Numbered from the stretch's first letter, positions 9,359 to 19,432 are shown. The stretch: 64,000 bases of DNA from Agromyces humatus (GCF_021228295.1 NZ_JAJQPD010000004.1:310001-374000), one strand, 5' to 3'. A program made the numbers and translations. The notes: generated by a model not told the origin, from the sequence alone.

Positions 9359-9402
9359 CGTTGCTCCAAGGTCGTGTCGTTCGAATTGCTCTGTCGTCGT
9401 CC

Positions 9403-9438
9403 AGCTTGCTCTTTGCAAGTGCACTTGTCAATAGCAAG
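9403..9438 (-). promoter_or_regulatory. Promoter and hyphenated dyad upstream of the VOC/HxlR operon
   Basis: On the minus strand TTGACA (9431-9426) and CAAGCT (9408-9403) stand 17 bp apart and could be the -35 and -10 boxes of the VOC gene. Over them lies a symmetric element: the perfect 12-mer CAAGTGCACTTG (9416-9427) with flanking arms CTTGCT (9405-9410) and AGCAAG (9433-9438) at exactly equal distance from the centre. Such overlap is typical of a repressor operator; the HxlR product of the operon is the obvious candidate. Confidence 0.6.
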
Positions 9439-9475
9439 TAAAGATCCTGCTCCCCGTCGCCTCCAGTTGAGGTTC

Positions 9476-9544
9476 ACAGGACATCTCGCGATTCACAGGA
9501 CGAGTTCGGGCGCGACCTGTCCTGTCGAGCGCGAGATGTCCTGT
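9476..9544. terminator. Nested inverted repeat, likely terminator after the PucR gene
   Basis: Perfect 14-bp arms ACAGGACATCTCGC (9476-9489) and GCGAGATGTCCTGT (9531-9544) enclose a second inverted repeat, ACAGGAC (9495-9501) with GTCCTGT (9519-9525). The element sits just after the stop of the minus-strand PucR gene, so a transcription-end role is plausible, although no T-run follows. The directly repeated TTCACAGGAC suggests it may also be a repeat-derived element. Confidence 0.45.
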
Positions 9545-9552
9545 CAACCGCG

Positions 9553-11274
9553 TCACGACGAGGCGCTGCGCCGCACGAGTAGGGCGAGATGCAGCGCGGT
9601 CAGCGTCTCGCCGTCGTCGAGGTCGACACCCAGCAGGTCGCCGATGAGCGCGAGCCGCTGGTAGAACACCGACCGGGAGAGATGCGATGCGGATGCCGCA
9701 GCCGTGCGATTGCCCGGATGCGCGAGCATCGCCCCCAGCACGTCGAGCAGGTCGCCGCCACGGGCGAGGTCGTATTCGATGAGCGGCGCGAGCATCAGCT
9801 CGCTGTGCCGCAGCAGCCGATGGTCGTCACGCAGCGAGGTGACCAGGCGCATGAGGGGCCGGTCCTCGCTGCGCCGCAACGTCGGTCCGTGAGCGACCCG
9901 TCCGCCGGCCGCCCGCGCCAGATCGAGCGCCTCCTGCACCGAGGCGAGCAGCCCGTCGAGATCGGCCGCGGCCGCACCGATCGAGAGCACGAGCCGGTCG
10001 GCGGATGCCGCATCACGCGCGATCCCGCGCGCGAAGGCCCGCGAGGGGCGATCGCCGAACGTGCTGCCCGCGGGCAGCGAGAGCAGCACCACCGTTGCCT
10101 GGTCCGACGACCGGATCCCAGGGGCGTCGCCGGCGATCGCCCGCCCGCCCAGGGCGCGGGCCGCGACATCCGCAGCCCTTCCGGTGATCGGCGCACCCGT
10201 GGCGACGAGTCCGTGCAGGACGGATCCGTCGACCGGCAGCCCGGCCGCGGCGAGGCGGGCGGATGCCGCGGCGAGACCAGCGAACCGGCCTGCCAGCAGG
10301 CTGTCGATGAGTCGCTGCCGTCCGGCACGCACCCACTCGTCGGCGTCGGCATCACCCTCGGCGAGACGACCCAGCGCGAGCGCGATGGCTCCCTGTTCGA
10401 GCACCGCGGTGCGGCCGGCCGGATGGGCAGGTCCTGGGAGCGCGATGAGGGAGCCCCACCGGGTGCCCCGCGCCTCGACGGGCACGATGAGCCAATCGTC
10501 GGACCGACGTGATGCGGCCTGCTCAGGCGCCGTCGTCGCGGGCTCCGTCGTCGCGGGCGGTTCCGTCGCGAGCCGGTGCGCGCGGCGAGACCGCGACTCC
10601 CACTCGGCGAGCACCTCGCCGTCGCCACCGAACGTGCCCTCGGCCGCGACCACCTCGTGCGCGAGGTTCTCGAGCACGACCGGCGAGCCGAGTGTGTCGG
10701 CCAACTGGCGCACGACATAGTCGGCGGGCGCCCCACGCAGGCTCAGCGCAGTGAACCGCTCGCGCACCTCGTCACGGGCACGGAGCGCCGCGGTCTGCTC
10801 GCTGATGATGCGGCGGTGCACCGCCTCGGTGAGCGTGACGAACTTGACCTCGTGGTGCAGGGCCACCAGCGCGAGCCCGCGCTCACGAGCGGCCGACTCG
10901 ACGATCGCGGGCACGTAGCGGTAGTGCACGCCGAGCTCGAGCACGAGGCCCGAGAGCCCGGCGTCGACGAGTCCCGCGATGAAGTCGGCGAGCTCGGTCG
11001 GCTCGGTCGGCCAGCCCGAACCCGTCGAGAGCAGCAACTCGCCGCCGTTCAGCAGTCGGGCGACGCCTGCACTGTCGGAGACGTGCACCCACCGCACGCG
11101 AGCGTCGAGCGCCCCGTCGCTCGACAGCACCTCGGGAACACCCGCGGCGACCGGGGGGAGCGTCAGGATCTCCCGGACGGTCGGCAGCCCGCCGTCGGCC
11201 GAAGGCTCGCTCGGCGCGCTCCGTGCACCCGGACGATCCGTTCGGTTGACGGCATCTTCGCGACGATCTGGCAT
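9553..11274 (-). CDS. PucR family transcriptional regulator
   Basis: The 573-aa protein begins with a PucR-type N-terminal domain (TVREILTLPPVAAGVPEVLS, then WVHVSD and LLNGGELLLSTG). It ends with the family's helix-turn-helix (HLSRSVFYQRLALIGDLLGV, then LHLALLVR). Members control purine, pyrimidine, polyamine or GABA catabolism and often sit next to the genes they regulate. It is divergent from the MmsA-like dehydrogenase across 110 bp, which strongly suggests control of that gene and the aminotransferase behind it. The first ATG at 11274 is used; no clear ribosome site decides it. Confidence 0.85.
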   Translation of the reverse strand: MPDRREDAVNRTDRPGARSAPSEPSADGGLPTVREILTLPPVAAGVPEVLSSDGALDARVRWVHVSDSAGVARLLNGGELLLSTGSGWPTEPTELADFIAGLVDAGLSGLVLELGVHYRYVPAIVESAARERGLALVALHHEVKFVTLTEAVHRRIISEQTAALRARDEVRERFTALSLRGAPADYVVRQLADTLGSPVVLENLAHEVVAAEGTFGGDGEVLAEWESRSRRAHRLATEPPATTEPATTAPEQAASRRSDDWLIVPVEARGTRWGSLIALPGPAHPAGRTAVLEQGAIALALGRLAEGDADADEWVRAGRQRLIDSLLAGRFAGLAAASARLAAAGLPVDGSVLHGLVATGAPITGRAADVAARALGGRAIAGDAPGIRSSDQATVVLLSLPAGSTFGDRPSRAFARGIARDAASADRLVLSIGAAAADLDGLLASVQEALDLARAAGGRVAHGPTLRRSEDRPLMRLVTSLRDDHRLLRHSELMLAPLIEYDLARGGDLLDVLGAMLAHPGNRTAAASASHLSRSVFYQRLALIGDLLGVDLDDGETLTALHLALLVRRSASS

Positions 11275-11384
11275 CTGGCGCAGCTCACATCCTCTGTCAT
11301 GCTGGGAATCGAAAGCCTAGTCGACCCCGGTCAATCTGTCCGATTCAACGCCGGACGCATCACCGCCTTCAGTTGGGAACTGCA

Positions 11385-12959
11385 ATGAGCATCACCGAAA
11401 CCGCCCCCTCACCGACCTCGACCCCCGAGGTGGCGGTGATCGGCCACTGGATCGACGGCGCACTGCGCGCGTCCACCTCGGGCCGAACCGCCCCGGTGTA
11501 CAACCCCGCCACCGGTGCCGTGCGGGCCGAGGTCGCGCTGGCCGATCAGGCGGAGGTCGATGCGGCGATCGCATCGGCGCAGGCTGGGTTCGAGCAGTGG
11601 AGCCGCTACTCGATCGCGAAGCGACAGACGGTGCTGTTCGCTTTCCGCGAGTTGCTCAACGCCCGCAAGGGCGAGCTCGCCGCCCTCATCACCGCCGAGC
11701 ACGGCAAGGTCCTCTCCGACGCGATGGGCGAGATCCTGCGCGGCCAGGAGGTCGTCGAACTCGCCACCGGCTTCCCGCACCTGATCAAGGGCGCCTATTC
11801 CGAGAACGCCTCGAGCGGCATCGACGTGTACTCGTTGAAGCAACCGCTCGGCGTGGTCGGCATCATCAGCCCGTTCAACTTCCCGGCCATGGTGCCGATG
11901 TGGTTCTTCCCCATCGCGATCGCCGCCGGCAACGCCGTCGTCCTGAAGCCGAGCGAGAAGGACCCCTCGGCCGCGCTCTGGCTCGCCGAGCTCTGGAAGG
12001 AGGCAGGCCTGCCCGACGGCGTCTTCACGGTGCTGCAGGGCGACAAGCTCGCCGTCGACGGACTGCTCACCTCACCGGTCGTGCAGTCGATCTCGTTCGT
12101 CGGGTCGACCCCGATCGCGCAGTACATCTACGAGACCGCGTCGAAGCACGGCAAGCGGGTGCAGGCGCTCGGCGGCGCGAAGAACCACATGCTCGTGCTG
12201 CCCGACGCCGACCTCGACCTCGTCGCCGACCAGGCCGTGAACGCCGGGTACGGCGCGGCCGGCGAGCGGTGCATGGCCATCTCGGTCGTGCTCGCCGTCG
12301 AGCCGGTCGCCGACGAGCTCATCGGCAAGATCACCGAACGCATCGCGAAGCTCAAGATCGGCAACGGCGCGGGCGTCGACGGCGTCGACGGCGTCGAGCC
12401 CGACATGGGCCCGCTCATCACCGACGTGCACCGCGACAAGGTGTCGTCGTACGTCGACATCGCCGAGGCCGACGGCGCGAAGATCATCGTCGACGGCCGC
12501 GACTTCACGGTCGACGGTCACGAGGACGGCTTCTTCTTCGGACCGACCCTGCTCGACCGGGTGCCCACCACGTCGCGGGCGTACACCGAGGAGATCTTCG
12601 GCCCGGTGCTCTCGATCGTTCGCGTGGAGAGCTACGACGAGGGCCTCGACCTCATCAACTCCGGCCGGTTCGGCAACGGCACCGCGATCTTCACCAACGA
12701 CGGCGGTGCCGCCCGCCGCTTCCAGAACGAGGTGCAGGTCGGCATGATCGGCATCAACGTGCCGATCCCGGTGCCCGTCGCGTACCACTCGTTCGGCGGG
12801 TGGAAGCAGTCGCTGTTCGGCGACGCGAAGGCCTATGGCGTTCACGGTTTCGACTTCTTCACCCGTGAGAAGGCGATCACGAGCCGCTGGCTCGACCCGG
12901 CTACGCGGGGCGACTCCGCCCACGGCGGCATCAACCTGGGCTTCCCCCAGAACCACTGA
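11385..12959 (+). CDS. mmsA: CoA-acylating methylmalonate-semialdehyde dehydrogenase (MmsA-like)
   Basis: This 524-aa aldehyde dehydrogenase has the MmsA hallmarks: PFNFPAMVPMWFFPIAI, ALGGAKNHMLVLPDAD and GERCMAISV with catalytic Cys296. Instead of the Glu general base found in hydrolysing dehydrogenases it has GGAKNH, as expected for enzymes that transfer the acyl group to CoA. The reaction is methylmalonate or malonate semialdehyde to propionyl- or acetyl-CoA, used in valine, beta-alanine and pyrimidine breakdown. The ATG at 11385 is chosen over an in-frame TTG 12 nt upstream. The downstream class III aminotransferase could supply malonate semialdehyde from beta-alanine. Confidence 0.9.
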   Translation: MSITETAPSPTSTPEVAVIGHWIDGALRASTSGRTAPVYNPATGAVRAEVALADQAEVDAAIASAQAGFEQWSRYSIAKRQTVLFAFRELLNARKGELAALITAEHGKVLSDAMGEILRGQEVVELATGFPHLIKGAYSENASSGIDVYSLKQPLGVVGIISPFNFPAMVPMWFFPIAIAAGNAVVLKPSEKDPSAALWLAELWKEAGLPDGVFTVLQGDKLAVDGLLTSPVVQSISFVGSTPIAQYIYETASKHGKRVQALGGAKNHMLVLPDADLDLVADQAVNAGYGAAGERCMAISVVLAVEPVADELIGKITERIAKLKIGNGAGVDGVDGVEPDMGPLITDVHRDKVSSYVDIAEADGAKIIVDGRDFTVDGHEDGFFFGPTLLDRVPTTSRAYTEEIFGPVLSIVRVESYDEGLDLINSGRFGNGTAIFTNDGGAARRFQNEVQVGMIGINVPIPVPVAYHSFGGWKQSLFGDAKAYGVHGFDFFTREKAITSRWLDPATRGDSAHGGINLGFPQNH

Positions 12960-12969
12960 CCGATTCTGC

Positions 12970-13055
12970 GGGTTGGGGAGGCGCGCCAGCGCCGTCTCGA
13001 AACCCATACCCGAGCAACCGGGTTTCGAGACCGGCGCACGCGCCCTCCTCAACCC
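12970..13055. repeat. REP-like palindromic pair (family A)
   Basis: Two imperfect copies in opposite orientation (12970-13005 and 13020-13055) carry the core GAGGCGCGCCAGCGCCGTCT with GGGTT/AACCC ends. They fill the gap between mmsA and the aminotransferase. The pair resembles a REPIN (two REP units head to head) and would form a long hairpin in RNA. Confidence 0.7.
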
Positions 13056-13075
13056 ACGGATTCCGAGAGGAAGAC

Positions 13076-14500
13076 ATGACTGACACGATCGAGCTGACGG
13101 ATGTCGCAACCGCGACGTTCGCCGACCGCTCCGGCACGCGGCATCCGCTGCCCGACTCGGCCGCCGATGCGCAGGTGCGCGCCGACGACCGCGCCCACGT
13201 GTTCCACTCCTGGAGCGCGCAGGCCCTCATCGACCCGCTGCCCATCGCGGCCGGCGAGGGCTCGACGTTCTGGGACTACCGGGGCAACGCGTACCTCGAC
13301 TTCTCGAGTCAGCTCGTGAACCTGAACCTCGGGCACCAGCACCCCGACCTCGTCGCCGCGATCCAGCAGCAGGCGGGGCGGCTCGCGACGATCCAGCCCT
13401 CGATCGCGAACGACGTGCGCGGCGAGCTCGCCCGCCGCATCGCCGAGGTCGCGCCCGGCGACCTCGACAAGGTGTTCTTCACCAACGGCGGCGCCGACGC
13501 CAACGAATACGCCGTGCGGATGGCCCGCGCCGTGACCGGGCGCCGCAAGGTGCTGTCGATGTACCGCAGCTACCACGGCGGCACCGCGACGGCGATCTCG
13601 CTCACGGGCGACCCGCGCCGCTGGGCGAACGAACCGTCCGACGGCAGCGTCGCGCACTTCCTCGGGCCGTACCCGTTCCGCTCGTCGTTCCACGCCGACA
13701 GCCCCGAGCAGGAGACCGAACGGGCGCTCGCGCACCTCGAGCAAGTCATCACCCTCGAGGGCGCGTCGACGATCGCGGCGATCATCCTCGAGACGATCGT
13801 CGGCACCAACGGCGTGCTCGTGCCGCCGCCGGGCTACCTGCAGGGCGTGCGCGAGCTCTGCGACCGGTACGGCATCGTCTACATCGCCGACGAGGTCATG
13901 GTGGGCTTCGGCCGCGTCGGCGAGTGGTTCGCGGTGAACCGCTTCGGCGTCGTGCCCGACCTCATCACCTTCGCGAAGGGCGTGAACTCGGGATACGTGC
14001 CGCTCGGCGGCGTGGTCATCTCGCAGCGCATCGCGTCGCACTTCGACACCGTGGCGTTCCAGGGCGGCCTCACCTATTCGGGACATCCGCTCGCCTGCGC
14101 CGCCGGCGTCGCGACGTTCGAGGTGTTCGAGCGCGACGGCATCCTCGAGCGCGTGCGCGATCTCGGCTCGCGGGTCGTCGAGCCGCGCCTTCGGGCGATG
14201 GCCGCCGCGCACCCGAGCGTCGGCGAGGTGCGCGGGCTCGGCCTTTTCTGGGCGATCGAGCTCGTGAAGGATGCCGCGACGCGCGAGCCGCTCGTGCCGT
14301 TCAATGCGAGCGGTGCGGATGCCGCTCCGATGGGTGCGGTCGCCGCGGCCTGCAAGCAGGCGGGCCTGTGGCCGTTCATCCACTTCAACCGCATGCACGT
14401 GGCCCCTCCGCTCATCATCACCGAAGCAGAGCTGCACCGCGGCCTCGACATCATCGACGAGGCGCTCACCGTCGCCGACGGGTACGTCGCCGTGGGTTGA
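13076..14500 (+). CDS. Class III pyridoxal-phosphate aminotransferase (omega-aminotransferase)
   Basis: The 474-aa protein has the class III pattern: an aromatic N-terminal region (HVFHSWSAQ), VFFTNGGADANEYAVRMARA, the cofactor Asp in YIADEVMVGFGRVG, and the PLP lysine K301 in ITFAKGVNSGYVPLGG. Enzymes of this type move the terminal amino group of taurine, beta-alanine, GABA or polyamines to pyruvate or 2-oxoglutarate. GAGAGGAAG just before the ATG fixes the start. Its place after mmsA points to beta-alanine or a similar omega-amino acid. Its stop codon lies inside the following palindromic repeat. Confidence 0.88.
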   Translation: MTDTIELTDVATATFADRSGTRHPLPDSAADAQVRADDRAHVFHSWSAQALIDPLPIAAGEGSTFWDYRGNAYLDFSSQLVNLNLGHQHPDLVAAIQQQAGRLATIQPSIANDVRGELARRIAEVAPGDLDKVFFTNGGADANEYAVRMARAVTGRRKVLSMYRSYHGGTATAISLTGDPRRWANEPSDGSVAHFLGPYPFRSSFHADSPEQETERALAHLEQVITLEGASTIAAIILETIVGTNGVLVPPPGYLQGVRELCDRYGIVYIADEVMVGFGRVGEWFAVNRFGVVPDLITFAKGVNSGYVPLGGVVISQRIASHFDTVAFQGGLTYSGHPLACAAGVATFEVFERDGILERVRDLGSRVVEPRLRAMAAAHPSVGEVRGLGLFWAIELVKDAATREPLVPFNASGADAAPMGAVAAACKQAGLWPFIHFNRMHVAPPLIITEAELHRGLDIIDEALTVADGYVAVG

Positions 14501-14582
14501 GGAGCGAAGCGTCTCGAAACCCGACTGCCGAACCCGCGGTCGGCCGGGTTCGAGACGGGCGCTGCCCGCCACTCCTCAACCC
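14494..14582. repeat. REP-like palindromic pair (family A) overlapping a stop codon
   Basis: Copies at 14494-14522 and 14546-14582 face each other (GGGTTGAGGAGCGAAGCGTC... and ...GCCACTCCTCAACCC). The first copy supplies the TGA stop of the aminotransferase, showing the repeat abuts or entered the end of the gene. Confidence 0.65.
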
Positions 14583-14665
14583 GCGGGAGCCTCGTCGCGG
14601 AGTACCATGGGCGGAGTCCGCGGGACCTCCGCGTCCGGAGGCCCCCAGTTCCCTGGGGAGGGCTC

Positions 14666-15901
<1,236 letters not shown>

Positions 15902-15932
15902 CGACCGACACCCGTCGGCTAGCCTGAAGCAC

Positions 15933-17456
15933 ATGGACTCACGGGCGGCGCCCGGCGGCATGGCCCGGCGAACGTTTCTCGCCGCCTCGCTGTCGGGCAT
16001 CGCGGGCGTCGTGCTCGCGAGCTGCACGGCACCGCAGCCGGTACCGACGCCCCCGCCGACCGACACGACCACCCCGACGCCCAGTCCCACGCCGACCGCC
16101 TCGGTCGACGGCGTCCCGCAGCCCACTGCGATGAGCCGCTCCCGGTGGGGGGCCGACCCCTTCGCGCGCGGCTCGTTCACCTTCGACGCCGCGGGCGCCG
16201 CGCCCGAGCTGCGCGAGGCGCTCGCCGAACCGGTCGCCGACCGCGTCTTCTTCGCGGGCGAGGCGTGCGACCCCGATGCGCCGGGAACGCTCCAAGGCGC
16301 TCGCAACTCGGGCCTGCGCGCCGCGACGAGCATCGCCGACGTCGCCGAGCAGGGTGAACGCGTCGCCGTGATCGGCGCGGGCCTCGCCGGCCTGACCGCC
16401 GCCCGCGAACTCGCCGACGGCGGCTTCGAGGTCGTCGTGCTCGAGGCGCGCGACCGCATCGGCGGCCGCATCGACACCGTCGAGGCCTCAGGCTTCGACC
16501 AGCCGATCGAACTCGGCGCCATGTTCGTGCGGGGTGGCACGCTGACCATGCAGCTCGCCGATGCATCCGTCGCCCTGTATCCGGTCGCGCCGCCGACCGT
16601 CGCGCGCACGCCCGACGGACTCGCCGTGACCATCCCGTCGACCGGGCCCGAGGCGATCGCCGCGGCGCAGGCATGGGCGTCAGCCCAGCCCGGCGTGCGT
16701 ACCCGCGACCTCTCGCTCGCCACCGCGATCGTCGAGTCGGGTACCGCCGCATCGCTGTCGAAGACACCCGACACCACTGGGGTCTCGCCCGCCGACTGGC
16801 TCGCGCACACGATTGCGAGCGGCGTCGCGACGGTGACGGGTACGACCGCGAACCGGGTCTCGGCACTGGCCCCGCTGTCCGGCCGGTCGGCCGTCGACCT
16901 CATCGAACTGGGCGCCGCACCCCAGGGCGACCTTGCGAGGGGCATCGACGCTGCGCTCGAACCGTACGCGGCCGAGCTCGACATCGCCGTGACGAGCGTC
17001 GTCACCCGCATCGTCTACGACGAGCGCCGGGTGAGCCTTCGACTCGACTCGGGCGAGTCGCTCAACGTCGACCGGGTGGTCGTGACCGTGCCGCTCGGCG
17101 TGCTCAAGACCGACACGCTGCGCTTCTCACCCAGCCTGCCGCTCCTGCACCAGCGGGCGATCGACCGGCTCGGCGTCGGCGTCGTCGACACCGTCTGGCT
17201 GCGGTTCGATTCGGCATTCTGGCGAACGGATGTCCCGGGCCCCGGGTCATCCGTCGACGTGCTGACCGTCGTCGGCGAGACCCCGACCGTCGCCGCCTGG
17301 GTCGACGTCGGCCGACCCGACGACGAGCCCGTGCTCGTCGGGCTCATCGCCGCGACGCAGGCTCAACGACTCGAGGCGCTCGACGATCAGCAGTTCGAGG
17401 CGGCGGTGCTGGCCGATCTCGCACCCTTCGCGCCTGCCGCCACAGCAGGCGGTTGA
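15933..17456 (+). CDS. Exported flavin amine oxidase with circularly permuted domain order
   Basis: The 507-aa protein begins with a twin-arginine lipoprotein signal (ARRTFLAASLSG, lipobox LAS-C31) and a Thr/Pro-rich linker. Next come residues 69-134: RSRWGADPFARG, FFAGEA and GTLQGARNSGLRAA. In normal flavin monoamine/polyamine oxidases this block forms the C-terminal end. Only then does the N-terminal-type FAD Rossmann motif VAVIGAGLAGLTAARELADG (about 144-163) and EARDRIGGRI appear. The protein ends where relatives would continue into W-DPF. The order is therefore rotated. TAGCCT 7 nt before the ATG suggests a leaderless mRNA. Its last 113 bp overlap the convergent membrane gene. It probably oxidises amines outside the membrane. 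Confidence 0.85.
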   Translation: MDSRAAPGGMARRTFLAASLSGIAGVVLASCTAPQPVPTPPPTDTTTPTPSPTPTASVDGVPQPTAMSRSRWGADPFARGSFTFDAAGAAPELREALAEPVADRVFFAGEACDPDAPGTLQGARNSGLRAATSIADVAEQGERVAVIGAGLAGLTAARELADGGFEVVVLEARDRIGGRIDTVEASGFDQPIELGAMFVRGGTLTMQLADASVALYPVAPPTVARTPDGLAVTIPSTGPEAIAAAQAWASAQPGVRTRDLSLATAIVESGTAASLSKTPDTTGVSPADWLAHTIASGVATVTGTTANRVSALAPLSGRSAVDLIELGAAPQGDLARGIDAALEPYAAELDIAVTSVVTRIVYDERRVSLRLDSGESLNVDRVVVTVPLGVLKTDTLRFSPSLPLLHQRAIDRLGVGVVDTVWLRFDSAFWRTDVPGPGSSVDVLTVVGETPTVAAWVDVGRPDDEPVLVGLIAATQAQRLEALDDQQFEAAVLADLAPFAPAATAGG

Positions 17457-18102
17457 TCGCGACGAGCCCAGCCGTCAGCCCCACGAAGATCGCGAGCACG
17501 AGTGCGCAGTAGAACGCGACCCCGACGGCGCCGCCGACCTGCGCGTCGTCGAGGAAGAAGTACGGGTACCAGCCCACGTCGGCGCCGCGCGCGAGCGTGT
17601 AGGCGAGCCAGATCGACGGGTACACGAGCACCCACCCCACCGTCGTCCACGGCACTCGCGGGTTGACCGCGATGATGCTGTCGGCGGTCCACGCGACGAC
17701 GGCGAGCGCGGGCACGACGAAGTGCAGCAGGGTGTCCGACCACGGAACGTCGACCCGATAGTCGCGTGTCGAGGCCTGAGCCACGATGATGCCGAACACG
17801 ATGCCGGAGACGAGCACGTACACCGTCACCATCGTGCGCACGATGCCGAGCCATGGCGGGTCGCGTGGCGCGGCGAGCGCGTAGACGCCCGCGACGATCA
17901 GCGTGATGACGGCCGCGAACGCCGACTGCACCGTGAAGTAGCTGAAGAAGTTCACGGTTGCGAAGAAGCGGAACCCGAGCACGTACTGGAAGTTGCCGAC
18001 CAGCGCGACGACTTCGAGCACGGCCACGAGCAGCCGGAAGACGCCGAGCACCCGCCTCGCACGCACCTCACCCGGGGCGCTGCGGGAACGCGGGCCGGGC
18101 AT
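17344..18102 (-). CDS. Pr6Pr family integral membrane protein
   Basis: The 252-aa protein has about six hydrophobic segments (for example VLGVFRLLVAVLEVVALVG and FTVQSAFAAVITLIVAGVYA) with short loops containing TVNFFSYFT and WYPYFFLDD, characteristic of the Pr6Pr group, whose function is unknown. The last ~35 residues are basic and lie in the 113-bp tail-to-tail overlap with the amine oxidase gene, so the natural C terminus may be a recent extension. TAGCGT 6 nt before the ATG at 18102 suggests leaderless transcription. Confidence 0.75.
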   Translation of the reverse strand: MPGPRSRSAPGEVRARRVLGVFRLLVAVLEVVALVGNFQYVLGFRFFATVNFFSYFTVQSAFAAVITLIVAGVYALAAPRDPPWLGIVRTMVTVYVLVSGIVFGIIVAQASTRDYRVDVPWSDTLLHFVVPALAVVAWTADSIIAVNPRVPWTTVGWVLVYPSIWLAYTLARGADVGWYPYFFLDDAQVGGAVGVAFYCALVLAIFVGLTAGLVAINRLLWRQARRVRDRPAPPPRTADRRAPRVVEPASRR

Positions 18103-18152
18103 GGCTCCACGCTAGCCCCACCCCGGCGGTCGAGTCGCGACGAGGGCGTTGC

Positions 18153-18240
18153 GTCGAGTGGGCGCGCCGGCGCCGTATCGAGACCGAGTCCCGAGACCCA
18201 CACCGACCGACCGGGTCCCGATGCGCTCCGCTACTCGACC
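18153..18240. repeat. REP-like palindromic pair (family A)
   Basis: GTCGAGTGGGCGCGCCGGCG...GAGACC (18153-18185) is followed by an opposed, shorter GGGTCCCGATGCGCTCCGCT...CGACC (18213-18240). The pair lies between two minus-strand genes. Confidence 0.65.
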
Positions 18241-18256
18241 GACGTCGGGTGAGCAG

Positions 18257-19384
18257 TCACGCTCCGAACCATCGTGCCCGCCGTGACGCGCCGAACTCCG
18301 CCTTCTCGGCCACGTAGTCCGATGAGGGCCCGAGGAGTGGCGCGGTCGGGCCGCCCTCGGCGTAGAAGTCCACGTCGACGCGCCCGATCTGGCCGCTGCC
18401 GAACTCCAGGTAGCAGAGTCCGGTGCCTCCGGGCGCGAGTCCACCGCTGCCCCGGACAGTGCGAACGATGTCATCGGCGGCGACGTGCGCGGCGCTCTCG
18501 GCGAACGTGCCGGCCTTGGGGATCCCCGTCTCGGTGCAGTCGCCGATCGCGTAGACGCCCGGAAACCCGGTTCGCATCGTGCTCGGGTCGACCGCGACCC
18601 AACCGTCGTCGGCCAGCCCCGCGTCGCTGAGCACGCCAGGGACCTTGTGCACCGGAATGCCGATGAACAGGTCGAACGGCTCGTCATGATCCTTGAACCG
18701 GGCGACCCGCGTGCCGGGGTCGATGCCGTAGACGCGGCGGCGCGTGGTGTATTCGATCCCCCGCTCGCCCATCGCCCGCTCGAGGGCTGCCGAAGCCTGG
18801 GGCGAAACGGGGATCGGCGCCGGCTGGGGCGTGACCACGTGCAGGTCGGTGACGTCGCGGATACCGCGCCCGACGAGTCGGTCATGCAGCAGCAGGATCG
18901 CCTCGTACGGCGCGGGCGGGCACTTGAACGGAATGGAGAGGACCGCGAGCATCACCCTGCCCCCGCGGAACGCCTCGAGTTCGTCGCGCAGCCGTTCCGC
19001 GCCCGCGACGGTGTAGTACTCGAATCCGCCGTCGATGAACCCCGGGGTCGCGGCGACGTCGTAGTCGGCGCCGAGTGCCACCACGACGACGTCGGGGTCA
19101 TAGGCGCCGGCGTCGGTGACCACGTGCCGGGTCGCCGGGTCGAGCGCGAGCACCCGCTCCTGCCGGAACTCCACGCCCGGCGTTCGCATGGTGCGGTACG
19201 GCACCTTCACCTGCTCCGCGGTGCGGCGCCCGAAGAGGACCTCAAGCTTGGAGAACCCGAACACGAACGCGTCGCGCTGGTCGACCAGGGTGATGTCGAC
19301 ATCGCCGGCGAGCCGTTCCGACAGCAGGCTCGCCAGTTCGAGCCCGCCGAAGCCGGCGCCGAGGATCATGACGTTCGTCGTCAT
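18257..19384 (-). CDS. NAD(P)/FAD-dependent oxidoreductase, sulfide:quinone reductase-like
   Basis: The 375-aa protein starts with an FAD Rossmann motif (VMILGAGFGGLELA) and has a second dinucleotide region. Cys155 lies in IPFKCPPAPYEA, the conserved cysteine segment of sulfide:quinone reductases and related flavoproteins, and GVYAIGDCTETGIPKAG is the flavin-binding C-terminal motif. The two extra cysteines needed for full SQR activity are not evident, so it is best called SQR/NDH-2-like. It may pass electrons to quinones from a thiol, sulfide or NAD(P)H donor. It is followed upstream by the ABC transporter genes but separated by a repeat, so it may be its own unit. Confidence 0.75.
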   Translation of the reverse strand: MTTNVMILGAGFGGLELASLLSERLAGDVDITLVDQRDAFVFGFSKLEVLFGRRTAEQVKVPYRTMRTPGVEFRQERVLALDPATRHVVTDAGAYDPDVVVVALGADYDVAATPGFIDGGFEYYTVAGAERLRDELEAFRGGRVMLAVLSIPFKCPPAPYEAILLLHDRLVGRGIRDVTDLHVVTPQPAPIPVSPQASAALERAMGERGIEYTTRRRVYGIDPGTRVARFKDHDEPFDLFIGIPVHKVPGVLSDAGLADDGWVAVDPSTMRTGFPGVYAIGDCTETGIPKAGTFAESAAHVAADDIVRTVRGSGGLAPGGTGLCYLEFGSGQIGRVDVDFYAEGGPTAPLLGPSSDYVAEKAEFGASRRARWFGA

Positions 19385-19432
19385 GCCCCCATCCTGTGCC
19401 GCGAGCGACCCGGCGTCCAGACCGAATCGAAC

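Noticed and set aside
12970..13055. Palindromic pair as ordinary rho-independent terminators
   Set aside because: The same sequence recurs at many sites, including inside lysE and within operons, and lacks T-runs; a repeat family explains it better, although copies may also affect transcript ends.
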